Below, in pieces: positions 22,613 through 35,285 of a stretch of 64,000 bases of DNA. The first letter of the stretch is position 1; each line of letters starts with the position of its first letter. The DNA is taken from assembly GCA_950295325.1 (NCBI GenBank), contig OX485807.1, positions 39,402,440 through 39,466,439 of the forward strand, in the 5' to 3' direction. The DNA is from Polytrichum commune (lineage: Eukaryota; Streptophyta; Polytrichopsida; Polytrichales; Polytrichaceae). The notes beneath the pieces were generated by a model, which was not told the DNA's origin, made no database searches, and saw only the letters and a program-made list of their open reading frames with translations. A program made the translations under genes and the position numbers.

Positions 22613-22617
22613 TCTTC

Positions 22618-22631
22618 TTCTCCAATATATG
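22618..22631 (+). repeat. LINE target-site duplication, 3' copy
   Basis: TTCTCCAATATATG is identical to 9867-9880. Confidence 0.9.
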
Positions 22632-22843
22632 TGTGATTTGATCCATATTCTTATATTTGTAACTCGTCTCAAAATGCTTAAAAAATATCCCCAATTAACA
22701 AATGTAGTGATAATGCCTCTTTTACACTTAACTTAAAGTGATTAAATCATTTGTATTATATAATAATATTAAATAAATTGTAATATATAATCATTACTTG
22801 TAATAAAAACTCCCTCTCACTATATCCTAGTAACTGACCTCAG
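22632..22843 (-). other. Spacer between pol and the LINE insertion
   Basis: 212 bp, AT-rich, with no gene. It belongs to the same non-coding stretch as 6611-9866, from which the LINE separated it. Confidence 0.6.
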
Positions 22844-25800
22844 TTACGTATGATATTTTTTTAGACGATAGCCATTAATGCGTGTGAGCAAAGGTTTGCC
22901 CTCAAAATCTACTAGGTCAAATGACCCATTGTCATGTGCAATTTTAACTTGATATGGTCCCATCCAGTGGAGTTTGAATTTACCAGGAAATTTTTGAAAG
23001 CGACTATCATAGAGCAAAACCAAATCGTCCGCGGTAAGTGTTTTAGATTTCATTTTGCTATCATAATAAGTCTTACGTCACTTCTGAATGGCTGCCATAT
23101 TCAAATAGGCTTGGTTTCTCACCTCATCCAATCTTTCTAACATTGCTATTCGTTCTTGTAGGGATTCCTCATCACTCAATCTTGCATCAATAGCAATGCA
23201 TAAAGAAGGTAATTCTAACTCCACAGGTAGGATAGCTTCTTGACCATAAACTAATTGAAAAGGGGTGAACTTAGTTGTGACTTTATAGGCTGTTCGATAA
23301 GCCCATAATGCATCTAACAACTTGCTATCCCAATCAGTCATAGAGTTTTGGACTGTCTTAGTAATTATCTTACACAAAATTCCATTGGTCTTATCGGTTT
23401 GTCCATTGGCTCGTGGGTGATATGGGGATGTTAGACGATGTTTAATTTTATACTTCTCGGTGAGTTCTTTAATGACATCGTTTACAAAGTGTGTCCCTCG
23501 ATCACTTACCAACTCCTTTGGACAACCATAACGTGATAAGATTTTCTCTCTTAGAAACTTAGCTACAACATGTTTATCATCTTTTCTAGTGGCCTCTGCT
23601 TCTGCCCATTTAGTGACGTAGTCCGTAGCCACTAGAATATACTGATATCTCCCATGACGACTGGGAGGGTTAATGGGTCCAACAAAATCAATTCCCCACT
23701 TCTCGAATGGCGCAAGGGCTAGGATGGGTGTAAGTGGCATTGCGGAAGAGTCTGTTGGTTTTCCAATTCTCTGACACACATCACATTGTCTTGTGTATGT
23801 GGTGCAGTCAGCGAAAAGAGTGGGCCACCAATAACCACTTTGCAATATCTTTCTAGCAGTAACATCTCCTGCAAAATGACCTCCGGCCATATTATCGTGA
23901 CACTCTTTTAAAATCAAAGGGATTTCTGAACTAGTGACACAACGACGTAAAACCTCATCTTTCCCTTTCTTGTACAAGGTGTCAGCAATAATGGTATAAG
24001 GCATGGCTTTGAAAATCAATCGCCGTTTCTGTTTTTCAGTAAAGTCCGTAGGGAATTTGTTACTCTGCAAATATTCAATTATCTCAGCATACTCATGAGG
24101 AATAACGTCTATATAAAAGAGTTGGGCGTCTGGAAATGAGTCATCTATAGGTTCTGATCCAGATTCCTCGTTCAGCCTCGAAAGATGGTCTGCATTGGCA
24201 TGACTCTTGCCAGGTCTAACTTCAACTGTGAAGTTAAACTCTTGCAAAAGTAATACCCACCTGGCTATTCTTCCACTCAATTGGGGTTTGTTAATCATAT
24301 ATTTCAATGCATCATGATCTACGTGGAATACAAAGTTGTTTCCCAAGAGATAATGACGGAACTTCTGGACGGAAAATATCATGCCTAGAGCCTCACGTTC
24401 AGTGACAGCATAGTTTCTCTCAGCTTGTACCAACTGACGACTCGCAAAGTAAATGGGGTGGTCATGTCCTTTCTCATCTTTCTGACTTAGGACTGATCCA
24501 ATTGCTACATTGGAGGCATCAACAAATATATGAAAATCTTTCTCCCAATTAGGGGGTATCAAAATTGGAGCTGATACTAATTTTCTTTTTAGTGTATTGA
24601 AGGCATGTGTACAGGCTGAAGTCCAAACTGGAGCTTCATCACCTTTCTTAAGCAGTTCGGTCAAAGGCATTGCAATTATTGCATACCGGAAGATAAATCT
24701 CCTATAATAACCAGTGTGTCCCAGGAATCCTTTGACCTCAGTGACGGTGGTAGGAATCGGTAAAGACACAATGTTTGCAATCTTGTCAGGGTCGGTAGCT
24801 ATGCCTTGTTCAAATACAATGTGTCCCACTAACCTTCCAAAGGGCACTAGGAAAACTGACTTAGCTGCATTAATTGAAATGCCAAACTCCATACATTTAT
24901 CAAAACACTTTTGGAGATAATCTGCGTGGTTTTTGTCGTCACCAAAGACAGCAAAATCATCCAAAAAGATTTCCATGAATTTACGAAGATAATCCTGGAA
25001 GGCTTCTGTCATGACACGTTGAAAAGTAGCAGGGGCATTGCATAATCCAAATGGCATTACAATGTAAGCAAAGGTACCCCAATCCGTGGTGAAAGTTGTG
25101 TACCATCGGTGCGGTTTAAAAATTTGAATTTGATTATATCCTGAAAATCCATCCATAAAAGAGTAGCGTTTGTATCCTGCTACTGCATCTAACATAGTGT
25201 CGGTAAAAGGTAAAGGGAAATAATCTTTCCGTGTGACACTATTGAGTCTCCGAAAATCTTGACAAATTCTAAGTTTCCCATTCTTTTTAGGGACTACAAC
25301 GATGGGTGATACCCATTCACTGTAGGGTACTTTGTAAATGAATCCCGCCTCAAGAAGTTTATCTATCTCTTCTTTGACCATTAAGGAGTACTTAGGATTC
25401 ATACGATACTGTCTTTGTCTGACTGGGGCCGTTCCTTCCTCAAGTACGATTTTGTGTTCACATACTTCAGGAGGGACGCCTCTCAAATCCTTATAAGTCC
25501 ACGCAAAGACTTTAATGTTCCGTTTGAAAAAATTATACCAATACTGCCATTCAGTCTTGGATAATTTCTCATGAATTTTAATGATCTTAGGAACTTCCTC
25601 GGTTCCTAGATTCATTTCTTTGTAGACATCTTTTGACACATAACTCTTAATAGGTGCATTATAAGAGAACATGGCATCCTCCCATTCTTCCTCAAAAGAT
25701 GGTAATTTACTCTCAAATTCTTTTAATGGGGTAGACCGTTTCTTAGGGTTGGGTGTTAATAAGGTTTTATCCCGAGGTTGTGGTTCAGCAACCGTGGTAA

Positions 25801-28711
25801 CATTATTAACTGGACAAGAATTCTGCCAACTTAAGATGGCATTATCAGAATCATCATCTTTCATAGAGATAAAATATTCTCCTATCCCTACGGGATTATA
25901 GGCTCTCTGGTGTCTACCCACATTATGAATAGATTGAATTGGAGTATCATCTGACTCGGTCTCATAGCCATCAGTGGTGAATTCAGTTCCCTCATCCTGA
26001 GTCTCTCCTTGATAACGGGTAGGAAACAAAGGTAAGACCATTTTATCCTTGCCTTTGCCTAATGTTAGGGTGCCTTTACCCCAATCTTCTTTGGCTTCTG
26101 CCACAATTAACCAAGGTCTCCCTAATATTCCAGGTATAGGTTGTATGGCATCAGTGGTTCGGAATACAACAAAATCAATTTTGTATTCCCGGCCAGCGAT
26201 TTGGACTGGTACTTGGGGTAATTGGCCTAAGGGTTTAGTACGAGTATGGTCCGCCATTTTGAGAATGATTGAAGTAGGAACCATATTAGTGAGTCCTAAT
26301 TCTTTCATTGTCTCTATACTCATAAGATTGACACTAGATCCGGTATCGACTTGAAATCCCGCTACCATCACTCCATCAATTATGACATCCACTACAGGTG
26401 CACCGGGGTCTTGACTGAGGGTTACGTCGTTAACTTCCACAACTTTGGCCCTCTTGCGGATCATTGCCGAACCGAGTGTGGTACGACATTGAGGCGCAAT
26501 TGCCAAAAGTTGTCTCATAGTGATATGAGGGTGGAGGTTATCCAAGTCTTGCATGATATCATATTGTTGCAACCCCTTAGCTAGTTCTATGGTCCAAGGT
26601 TGCTTTGAACTTGACTTAGACTTTAAATTCCTCACATGGGGTATTTGATAGGGCATCGGTTTAGACTTGACTTTTGTAGGCCTACTTTGTGGGATAGTTG
26701 ATGAAGGTGTTCTTTCCAAGATCGTATATGGTCTTTGAGATGTTAACGGTGGTGGAAGAGATATAGGCACTGGTTGAATCAATTCTATACTTGGCAGAGC
26801 CGCGGGGTTAGAATTGGCTCTAGGCACCGCATTAGGTTCCACAAGTAATTTGTTCTTAGGATCATTCTCATGGATATCATCTCGTAGTTCCTCAGCACTT
26901 GGCTCACTACTATTTTCATCAATGATTGGATAAGGTTCTTTTGGGGCTTTAGACCTGGTTATTACGGCATTGACCTTCTGTTCCCTAGATGATGGGGTAG
27001 AAAAGTGTTGAATGTGATTCACAATTCGGGCACCCTCTTCCTCATCCTCCGGATCTTGTATTCTCACACGTTTCCCTTTTTTCCAATCTCTCTCATTAGG
27101 AGGGTAATCCTTCTTAGGGTGGGGACACTCATCTGTGGGGTGTCCTGCGGTTTTGCAGTTGCCACACAAAGGAACGTAATCCTGTGGTTTCTTAGGATTT
27201 GGGCAGTTGTTTGCGTAATGACCAAGTTCCTTACACCTATAACAAACAGGGTATTTCCTTGAGTCGTCGGGGTTCGACTCGAACCTCTGATAGTTTTGAT
27301 TGTAAGAAGGAGGGCCGTTCCAATTAGAAGAGTCATTTCGTTGGTTCCAATTGGGACGTCCCTGAAAATTCAAAGGTACCGGACGACGGTTAAAATTCCT
27401 TTTAGGGTTATAACTGGCGTTGGGTCCTGGTCCATTTCGTACTTGTTGCCAAGGACGAGATTGACCACTGTCAACTTGATTAACAACCTTTTGTTGTTTA
27501 AGGTTCCAACACTCTTGGACTGCGTGATTCCCTCCACAAAATATACATTTGGTCCTAAACCCTTTTGGGGTAGGACACTCATTAGCAAGGTGTCTTTGAC
27601 CTTTACAGTTATGACACCACACATTATGTCGCTCTTCTGTGGGTTGAGGTCTCTTAGGTCTATTGTTGGCTACCTTAACTGACAATTCTGACAATTGTTT
27701 TGTCAGGTTCCATATGGCATTATCATATTTATCACTTGTGGGTTCCTGTTGAGGAGCCTTGTTAATTGCAGGTTGTATATACAACTGTGCAGTGGGGTTT
27801 CGCACATATGGTGCGTCAGTAACATAATATTGGTTATTCTCATTGATGGGAAAAGTTCCCGAGTGGGAAGGAATTGGATTATTGGAATAAGTATTGTCAG
27901 TGTATATGACCAATTCATTTTCCAATCTACACTCCTCCCAAGTTTTTGCTCTGGCGTAAGCTTGAGCATATGTGGCAGTGGCTCCCTCCTTAACATAGGT
28001 TCTCAACTCCATTGGGTATAATCCACCAATGAATATGCTCATAAGGAAATCATCTGGGATTTGATGATTTCCCATACGTTGCAAGATATCTTGCATTCTG
28101 CCATAATAAGTATCAACTCTCTCGTTGATGCCCATTCTAACAGTTCGCAATTTCTCTTTTAGACTCGTGGCAAAGCCTAAGGGTCTAAAGTGAGCCAGGA
28201 ATGCAGTTTTCAATGCATTCCAGTTAGCAAATGCGGGTTGTCTCTGATACCATGCAAAGGCATCTTCTTGCAATGACGCAACAAAAACTTCTTGAAATTT
28301 AGCAGCCGGGACATCATTAGCCTGGCATGTAATTTCAAACTTTGCCACATAAGTATCAGGATCTGATCCTGGTCTCCCGAGGAAATAAGGGATATGTACT
28401 ATGTTATGAATCCGTGGGGCACCAGGTATATTAGCCATTATAAATGGAGGTACTAGTGACGGTAAAGGTAGTGGTATAAAAGGTTGTATTAGTATTGGGG
28501 TTGGTAAGGGTGGAGGTGTCGAATAAGAAGGAAGTAAAGGGTGTTGAGGTGTCACTACTTGGGAACTATCTGAAGTTGAACCAAAATAAAGTTGTTGAGG
28601 TTTAAGAGGTGATAATGTTTCCTCTTGACTTTTATTTTCTATAGGGTTTGGACTCGCTACCTTTGGTTCAGTGTCAGACTGTTCTTTTTGCAACTTAATG
28701 ACAGACCTCAA
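22844..28711 (-). pseudogene. Ty3/Gypsy gag-pol polyprotein (Athila/Tat-like), one in-frame TGA
   Basis: The minus-strand frame is open for 1,877 codons to TGA at 23078-23080, then continues in the same frame to 22844 (MKSKTL…NGYRLKKYHT). No in-frame ATG lies upstream as far as about 28860; the ATG at 28438 is a plausible gag start. Domains by residue from 28711: gag core about 100-270; four CCHC knuckles about 365-530 (CHNCKGQRHLANEC and others); protease VDTGSS about 792; RT about 1110-1290 with FMDGFSGYNQI and FLDDFAVFG; RNase H from about 1397 (FVDASN); integrase His/Cys finger about 1605-1645 and core WGIDFVGP, SDRGTHF. The tail past the stop has the WMGPY and NGYRLK end typical of non-chromodomain plant elements. 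There is no second RNase H domain between RNase H and integrase. The TGA, which looks like CGA to TGA, probably inactivates the integrase tail. Confidence 0.92.
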
Positions 28712-28878
28712 CCAACTCTTTCTTCTTTCAGCTTTCTTCTTCTGATAATCCCTAGCACGTGCACGATCCTCTCTTGCCTTGTCATTGGCTGCTTTTCTTA
28801 CTGAGGTTGTTTGTGCGTGTGATCTTTCATGTGCAGTTTCCAGTATGGAAGTTGCATGTGATCATACGTAACTAGACC

Positions 28879-29418
28879 CTATGTTCTATTTTGCCTATTG
28901 TACCCAATCCGCCTTCTTCCATTCAAGAACAATTTTGCAAAATTTACAAAGTTCTTGCCTTGAAGTGAAGAATCGGAAAAATCGGGTATGTTGACACTTG
29001 AACAAGGATCGAAAGGTCCGTAATAAAAGCGAGCTTCATTGCTAGTGAAAAGCCCTCCGTTCCAACAACCGTAACCAAACTTGTTGATTGGAAAGTTGTC
29101 GGCCTTATATTGGCTGTAAATAAGAAACAAAAATCTCAGGTCAACTCTCAACCTAGGATATCCTTTGTTAATAATGATTTCATTAAAACCCTCACCATGA
29201 TTCCAGATCTTATTCAATATCTTTTCTTGAAGGTGAAGGGGTAAGTTACGAAAGTTGGCTAAAAATCCCTTTGGGTAAATGGGGTGGTTTGGTCCTATGT
29301 GGATTCCAACTCCCCAGAATGATGCTTTATAAAAACGATATAAAGCCGTAAACAAATGGGGTCCTTGGTATAACTCACTCTCAAGGGTGCTCACCTCTTG
29401 TGAGTTAAGCTCCCATTA
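28879..29418 (-). CDS. Upstream ORF of the Ty3/Gypsy element (unknown function)
   Basis: The frame is open from a stop near 29418 to a stop at 28879. The longest annotated form is 171 aa from a GTG at 29394, and there is no clear ATG. It is rich in aromatic residues (ALYRFYKASFWGVGIHIGP, FGYGCWNGGLF, ARFYYGPFDP). It lies just upstream of gag in the same orientation, with a different open frame (about 28860-28712, charged and Ala/Arg/Lys-rich) in between, so it could be a separate ORF or a frameshifted gag leader. Its 5' part is lost where a fragment of an unrelated LTR begins at about 29405. No domain recognised. Confidence 0.45.
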
Positions 29419-29510
29419 GCATGGCGGTATGCGAAGGGTTAGCGCTCGTAACCTTTGCTAGAAACGAAAATTGGCAAGATTGTTAAGGGACCTAGCAAGG
29501 GTTGCGACAT
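29405..29510 (-). mobile_element. Terminal fragment of the TGTCGC LTR family
   Basis: About 105 bp match the terminal part of the 975-bp LTRs at 40327-41301 and 51238-52211: minus strand TGTCGCAACCCTTGCTAG… onward to GCCATGCTAATGG. It ends abruptly against the upstream ORF of the Ty3/Gypsy element. This junction replaces the expected primer-binding site and 5' LTR and is a likely rearrangement point. Confidence 0.65.
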
Positions 29511-32339
29511 GGGGCCACCACATATCTGGACCTTCCTCACCCACAGGTGTTGCTTTTTCCTCCTCCTCACAGACCCTAAAGTCATTAGCTTTATTCCCAC
29601 AACCATGATAATGGTAGGTGTACCATTTTCACACGCTAGAAAATTCAAACATCGACAACAATCAAGATCTAATTCAACCCGACCCGCATCCCGTACACCA
29701 AAGTGAAGCTCATCTAACCACCTTGACTGCACCACCCATTCTAATGTTCTCAATGGTAGGAATCAAACTTCAAGAGATTGTCAGTTCAACACGAAATGAT
29801 ACAACATCACCATGTACGACAACTAAGTGTTTTGAAACCTCGAAGTACGTCCCAACTTCATGTCCATAGACTGCACCAATACTCAAGTTGCACCCAAAAC
29901 TTATAAAATCATCGATGTTGGTTGCATAGTTAGGACCTTGAATCAATACAACAAGCATCACATTTCCTCAAGTGTTGTCATGCGTCCAACTATTAAAATA
30001 GGTGTTACAACCAGTGGATCGTGTGTCTGCTCAACAATGAGCAACATGGATGCATGTTCTCGTGCTCAAGATCCTGCAAGACACATTTCCAGTGAATTAG
30101 ATCGTACTCGATAACCACAAAATTCAAAGGCCTCATAAATTTTCCTACTACTTCTAAGACTACTCAAAACATCCTAACTTGCTTGATGTTCCTCGATTTG
30201 GAGGACAAAAACTGCTTGGTTCTCCAACTTGCACAACGAAAGGAAGGTCCTCTTAGTAGTGGTAAGGTCTCCAACGTTCACTCTTATATTTTTAGTATAT
30301 CAAAAATTGGTTTCCTGGGTTATTTTGGAAGTCACATCGTTATCTCACTAGCGTAGATCAAACGGTTTCCAAAACCATAGCGCACACCAAAAATTGAGAG
30401 AGAAGGCACTTTCTATACCCCTTCCCTCCCTCCAAAATCGAGTGACTACATACTTTGGCAGGTTGTTTTTCTTTCCTGACAATCGGCGGCCAATGAATAT
30501 ATATTATGACATTTGAAGACTTCATGGGTGCGATGAGGACGTGGAATGGGCCAACAACTTTGAAAGCCGGTTCCTTATTGATTGAAACATTTTACGGTGA
30601 TTGTTCGCTTGCTCTGAGTCATGCGTCAAGCTACACACAAGAGTAACACTTTTTGAATTGTCAAAGGAGCGTGAGCAAACATCCGATTCCAATCGGTCCT
30701 ACCATGGTCACCACAAGGTTGAAATTTGTGTTGTCAATTAACAAATTGTGGCAAGTTGGGGTTTGCAAGGAGATGTGTCCAAATCTAACCGAAATTCACA
30801 CAAAACATAATTGCAAAATTCATGGTCAGAATGTTGAGCTACTCACATTAAACATTTAATATGGCTTCCAAGTTACAAACGGCCCGCGCTAATACAACAT
30901 GATCAAAATCATCTAGACTCTTCCCTCTCCATTCGAACCTGCAAAAGCACACAAAAGAGTTGGTTAGCCTATATTGGAAGGGTTCAACCCATCAATAACT
31001 ATCGCGGCCGGACTGGGAGGAGACATACACCAACACTCAATCACAAAACTAAACGACCCTTATCTCCAAACCCACCACCCAAAATCTAATGAAATCCACA
31101 TACAAAATGACATAAAAGACCGCACATGCTTGATTCTAAGCAAAAGAAAGGTAGACCATCAAGGACCAAATTAAGCGTTCAACTTATAAGGCTCCTCTAG
31201 TTGAGATGCAACACCCAATTTCCACAACCCTCATTAACATTCAAGTCGAACTCATAAGCACCGGATTTGAAATAGAAAAACTAAATGGACGACGATTCAC
31301 TACGTCCCCTCTAGCAGCTTTACGGTAGAGGAGCATGGCTATGGCGCACTTCCACCTTCGAAGGTATTCTATTGCCACTGCAAGATCTCAGAGGGTCGTC
31401 TCATCCCTCAACAAACCCATAAGTAGTCCGGAACTGTAACTGCAACACCAGGTTTCTCATTGTGCTCTGTGCCTTTGCAACGGACTGTGTAAATTGCACA
31501 AATAGTCGAACCACAACAGATCTCCTGCACCATTTCGTACAACAGGGCAACAAGCTTGTCTCACTAAATTATGGAACGCTCCGCCCACGAGCACAAAGAC
31601 AGATCCAGGGAAGAAGGCAGAATCTGCGTTCTCTGTGAGGCTTCAGGTGTAAGTGCTCACTTAAGTTGCACAAGATGGATCCGGCAATGCCGACAACATG
31701 CACTTGGAAGTTGGACGCTTAGATAATTACAACACCACTTGGGAAGGAGTTTGCACTCCACCACATGCGGTGTCTGGAAGGTGATTCGCAAGCCTCGATT
31801 AAGGAGTTCTAACTCAAGTACAGTAGCAAAGCTAACTCCCGGACACAACTACACTTGTAAATACGATATATTTAGTGCCATATGGTATTCAATGTCACCA
31901 TGGTAACTTCTTGGATGACACTTCTCATGAATAAGTGAACAAATATTGTCATGGATGATGGATGAGTTCCTCCATTGGCCATGACCCTACCTTCTCTTCT
32001 CAGCAACTTGTGATGAAATATTCTCATGGAGGATTGAAATTTGGATACAAAATCACTTGGTAAATGGCAGTGATCGCAACACTGTGAATCTATAATCTCC
32101 AAACAATTTAGAGGGGACGACAAATAGTGTTGGGTTAACATTCAGTGTCGTGACACTAATATACTGCAGTTTACAATAAGAACTGAGCAAAACAATCAGA
32201 ATTGATGACACTAAATATCGTATTGAATGTGGTAGTCGGAGGAAGGCGGATGCAACTAGGCCTGTAGACAACTATTCCCCCACTCGGCGCCTGGAGACAT
32301 GATCAGTAAACTGCAATTTTTAAGAGCTTGTGGCGGGCC
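29511..32339. other. Intergenic stretch with no recognised gene
   Basis: 2.8 kb containing only short ORFs (under 110 codons) with no recognisable domain and no consistent codon pattern. I see no element boundary inside it. It may be old decayed repeat sequence. Confidence 0.5.
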
Positions 32340-33420
32340 TCCTCGCACAGCAACCACAATTGCGGCATTGACCTTATCAAATATGTCTAAGCTGCTCAAT
32401 CGTGTAGTTCACAACATCATTCAGCCATGTGGGTTGGTTCCGTGACTTCGACTATGTATGTAAATTATATTTCATGGGTCCTTGAACAAAGTCGGAGTAT
32501 TTATTGACCTTATGAAATATGTATAAGTTGCTCTATCGTGTACTTCACAACATCTTTCAGCCATGTGGGTCGGTTCCTTGACTTCGACTATGTATGTAAA
32601 TTATATTTCACGGGTCCTTGAACAAAGTCGGAGTATTGACCATATCAAATATGTATAAGTTGCTCAATCACATAGTTCACAACATTATTTAGCCATGTGG
32701 GTCGGTTCCATAGCCTTGGACAATGTATATTATATTTCACGAGTCCCCGAACAAAATGGAAATATTGACCCGATCAAATATGTATAAGTTGCTCAACCAC
32801 ATGGTTCACAAACATTATTTAGCCATGTGGTTCGGTTCCATAACCTTGGACAATGTAAATTATATTTCAGTGGCCCCCGAACAAAGTGGGAATATTGACC
32901 CGATCAAATATGTATAAGTTGCTCAACCACATAGGTCACAACATTATTTAGCCATGTGGGTCGGTTCCATATGCTTGGACAATGTAAGTTATATCTCACT
33001 GGCCCCCGAGCAAAGTGGAAATATTGACCCGATCAAATATGTATAAGTTGCTCAACCACATAGGTCACAACATTATTTAGCCATGTGGGTCGGTTCCATA
33101 TGCTTGGACAATGTAAGTTATATCTCATTGGCCCCCGAGCAAAGTGGAAATATTGACCCGATCAAATATGTATAAGTTGCTCAACCACATAGGTCACAAA
33201 CATTATTTAGCCATGTGGGTCGGTTCCATAACCTTGGACAATGTAAATTATATTTCACGAGCCCCCGAACAAAGTGGAAATATTGACCCGATCAAATATG
33301 TATAAGTTGCTCAACCACATAACTCACAAACATTATTTAGCCATGTGGGTCGGTTCCATGACCTTGGACAATGTAAATTATATTTCACGGGCCCCCGAAC
33401 AAAAGTGAAAATATTCATTT
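32340..33420. repeat. Tandem array, about 130-bp unit, about 8 copies
   Basis: The phrase GTATAAGTTGCTCAA (and a diverged first copy) recurs near 32387, 32521, 32652, 32782, 32911, 33040, 33170 and 33300, at spacings of 129-134 bp. Each unit also carries AGCCATGTGGGTCGGTTCC, a GGACAATGTAA segment and a C-rich GGCCCCCGA element. Outer copies are more diverged than inner ones, as expected for an array homogenised from its centre. Confidence 0.9.
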
Positions 33421-35001
33421 GTTCTTCGCACATTTGAGGATGAACTTCGAAATCTGGTGGAGTTATACTCCCGACACCGTGCGCATGAATCATTGTTTAT
33501 CCCAACAATATTCCTTGAAATTACTATTCAAGTAGAACTATCATAAAAAATACCGACATTGTTCACAATATTCTTAATATTCATATTGGCACTATTCATG
33601 ATGACACCATTCATTATTGGGTCCGGCATTGGTTTCTTCCTCTTTTTTGAAGTTTCTTCCCATGAAGGTAAGATAGTGGAGGCCCATGTTACATGATTAA
33701 CATAGAATGGAACACGACCATGCAGCTAAATAATGGGTAGTTAGAAGTTTGTGCACGTTCTATTTTTTTTTGACCCAAGGTACTTTACATGGGTAAAGAG
33801 GCAACCTAATTGCACATATCAGTGTACACTAAATAGTCCTTTTAGTGTGGATGGAGAATTAGAGCGGAAATATTTAGTGTGGGCTGCTCTAATTGTCTAG
33901 CGGGGGTGGAAATTAACGTGGGTCCGCCTCCGCCACAACATGAATCACTACTAGGAAAGGTGGGTCAAGGGGTCACCATAATGACACTGAGACGACACCG
34001 TTCTAGCCAATCTATGAGATATTAGAAATGAAGTGGGGTAGCATTGGCCATGTTGAACCCATGTCATCCAGGACGTGCTCTATTGCTAGGTGGAAATAAA
34101 TTTACACTTAAATCACGGTGCATTCATCTAGGAGGACCACAAGGTTGATAAGTGTAAGAGTTTGTGCACGTTCCTCGGAGCACTTTTCCGGGCCTCCGTT
34201 TTCCCAATCACTGTGGGCACACCTATTTCTTCAAAACTCATAGTTACCTCTGACGGTAACTTGCATGGAGTTACCGCTCGTTAGTGAACACCATTGTGCA
34301 TTAATACATGTATTCCTCAGTTAAAAACATTACACTAAATATGATATTTATTGTCACTTATTATTTGGAATTATGTAATGCTATATCTTTTTATTGCTGA
34401 TATAACTTTTTACCAAGTAAAGTTGTTACTGTTCTATAACGTCCAAACAACCGATTCGACATTTGTCGGTAAAAATATATTGTACTTTTAAGCAGTTGTG
34501 TCCGGGTATAAAACACGCGGTACACCTATTACCTTTCATAAGACCAGTATCCACCCATGACAAGGAGTTTTTTTCATTTTCCCTGTGTATGTTTCGGAGA
34601 TTTCTTTCGTTTTCCCTGTCTCCTTTCCTAGTTTGTATGTATTCCATGTGTTTGAATGTATCCTTGTAGGGATATTATAAAATATTTCATGTTAGAGGGA
34701 AATGGATCGTTTTTATTGTAGGGAAGATACTATTATTTCCCACAATTTTAAGTGATAACAGGGAATTACATTTAGTTCTTGCAGGGAATTATTATATAGG
34801 GAAACTTGCACATTAACATTGAAGGGACATGCATATAGGGCATCCATAATGGAAGTTGTAAGGAAAATAAAGAAATTACCCCATTGACTCAACAACCATA
34901 CTATACCACCTTCCAAATTAACAAGGTGATTTAACAGAAGGAAAACATCAGCAGACTGGCGCAAAATTCCCTCAACTCCAACCCCTGTTTGACAGAAAAT
35001 C
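33421..35001. other. Intergenic stretch with no recognised gene
   Basis: About 1.6 kb, AT-rich, with no credible ORF. A CACTACTAGGAAA string at about 33949 resembles a CACTA transposon end, but no partner end was found. The last part adjoins the duplicated block starting at 35002. Confidence 0.45.
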
Positions 35002-35285
35002 AAATCTAATTAGAAAACACATCTTCATATATGCATAAAATCTATGAATCTGTTCTCAAACAGACATCTACAAACTTAGATACTTGAGGTAAACTTTACT
35101 GAGTCCCTCATAATGAAATTAAATTCTTTTAATTTTTCATATAGAAGAAGCATACCAAGAAGGATGGACTTCCATCAATATCTTGCAAAGCTAACAGTAT
35201 CGGCCTCCCAACAACCAAGGACTTTACAGGCCTTCGGTTGCTGCCACCTGGCAATCAGAAAAGGACAAAAGATATAAGCACATTA

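Larger units (their letters stand above)
9881..22617 (+). mobile_element. Full-length 12.7-kb non-LTR retrotransposon (LINE) with APE, RT, RNase H and RLE signatures
   Basis: A perfect 14-bp target duplication TTCTCCAATATATG occurs at 9867-9880 and 22618-22631. The enclosed 12,737 bp hold a short 5' leader, ORF1, a long ORF2 and a 526-bp 3' UTR ending in a hairpin. There is no poly(A) tail; the end is a short TTC repeat. The element is nested in the Ty3/Gypsy internal region in opposite orientation. The plus strand is strikingly rich in A and C and poor in G. The combination of an N-terminal AP endonuclease, RNase H and a C-terminal CCHC-plus-RLE module matches the Dualen/RandI type of dual-endonuclease LINE. 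In-frame stops and a frameshift show that this copy is probably dead. Confidence 0.9.
22092..22617 (+). other. LINE 3' UTR
   Basis: 526 bp after the ORF2 stop. It contains a direct/inverted motif GTGGTCAGACCAC near 22107, a tRNA-like segment on the minus strand at about 22250-22330, a C-run near 22445, a GTGTCT…AGACAC bracket (about 22490-22577) and the terminal hairpin. No poly(A) tail is present. Confidence 0.65.

Noticed and set aside
32340-33420. CRISPR array
   Set aside because: Units of 130 bp are repeated throughout without unique spacers; this is an ordinary minisatellite in a eukaryotic context.
33949-33962. CACTA transposon terminus (CACTACTAGGAAA)
   Set aside because: Only one end was found, with no inverted partner and no 3-bp duplication; a 13-bp match alone is weak.
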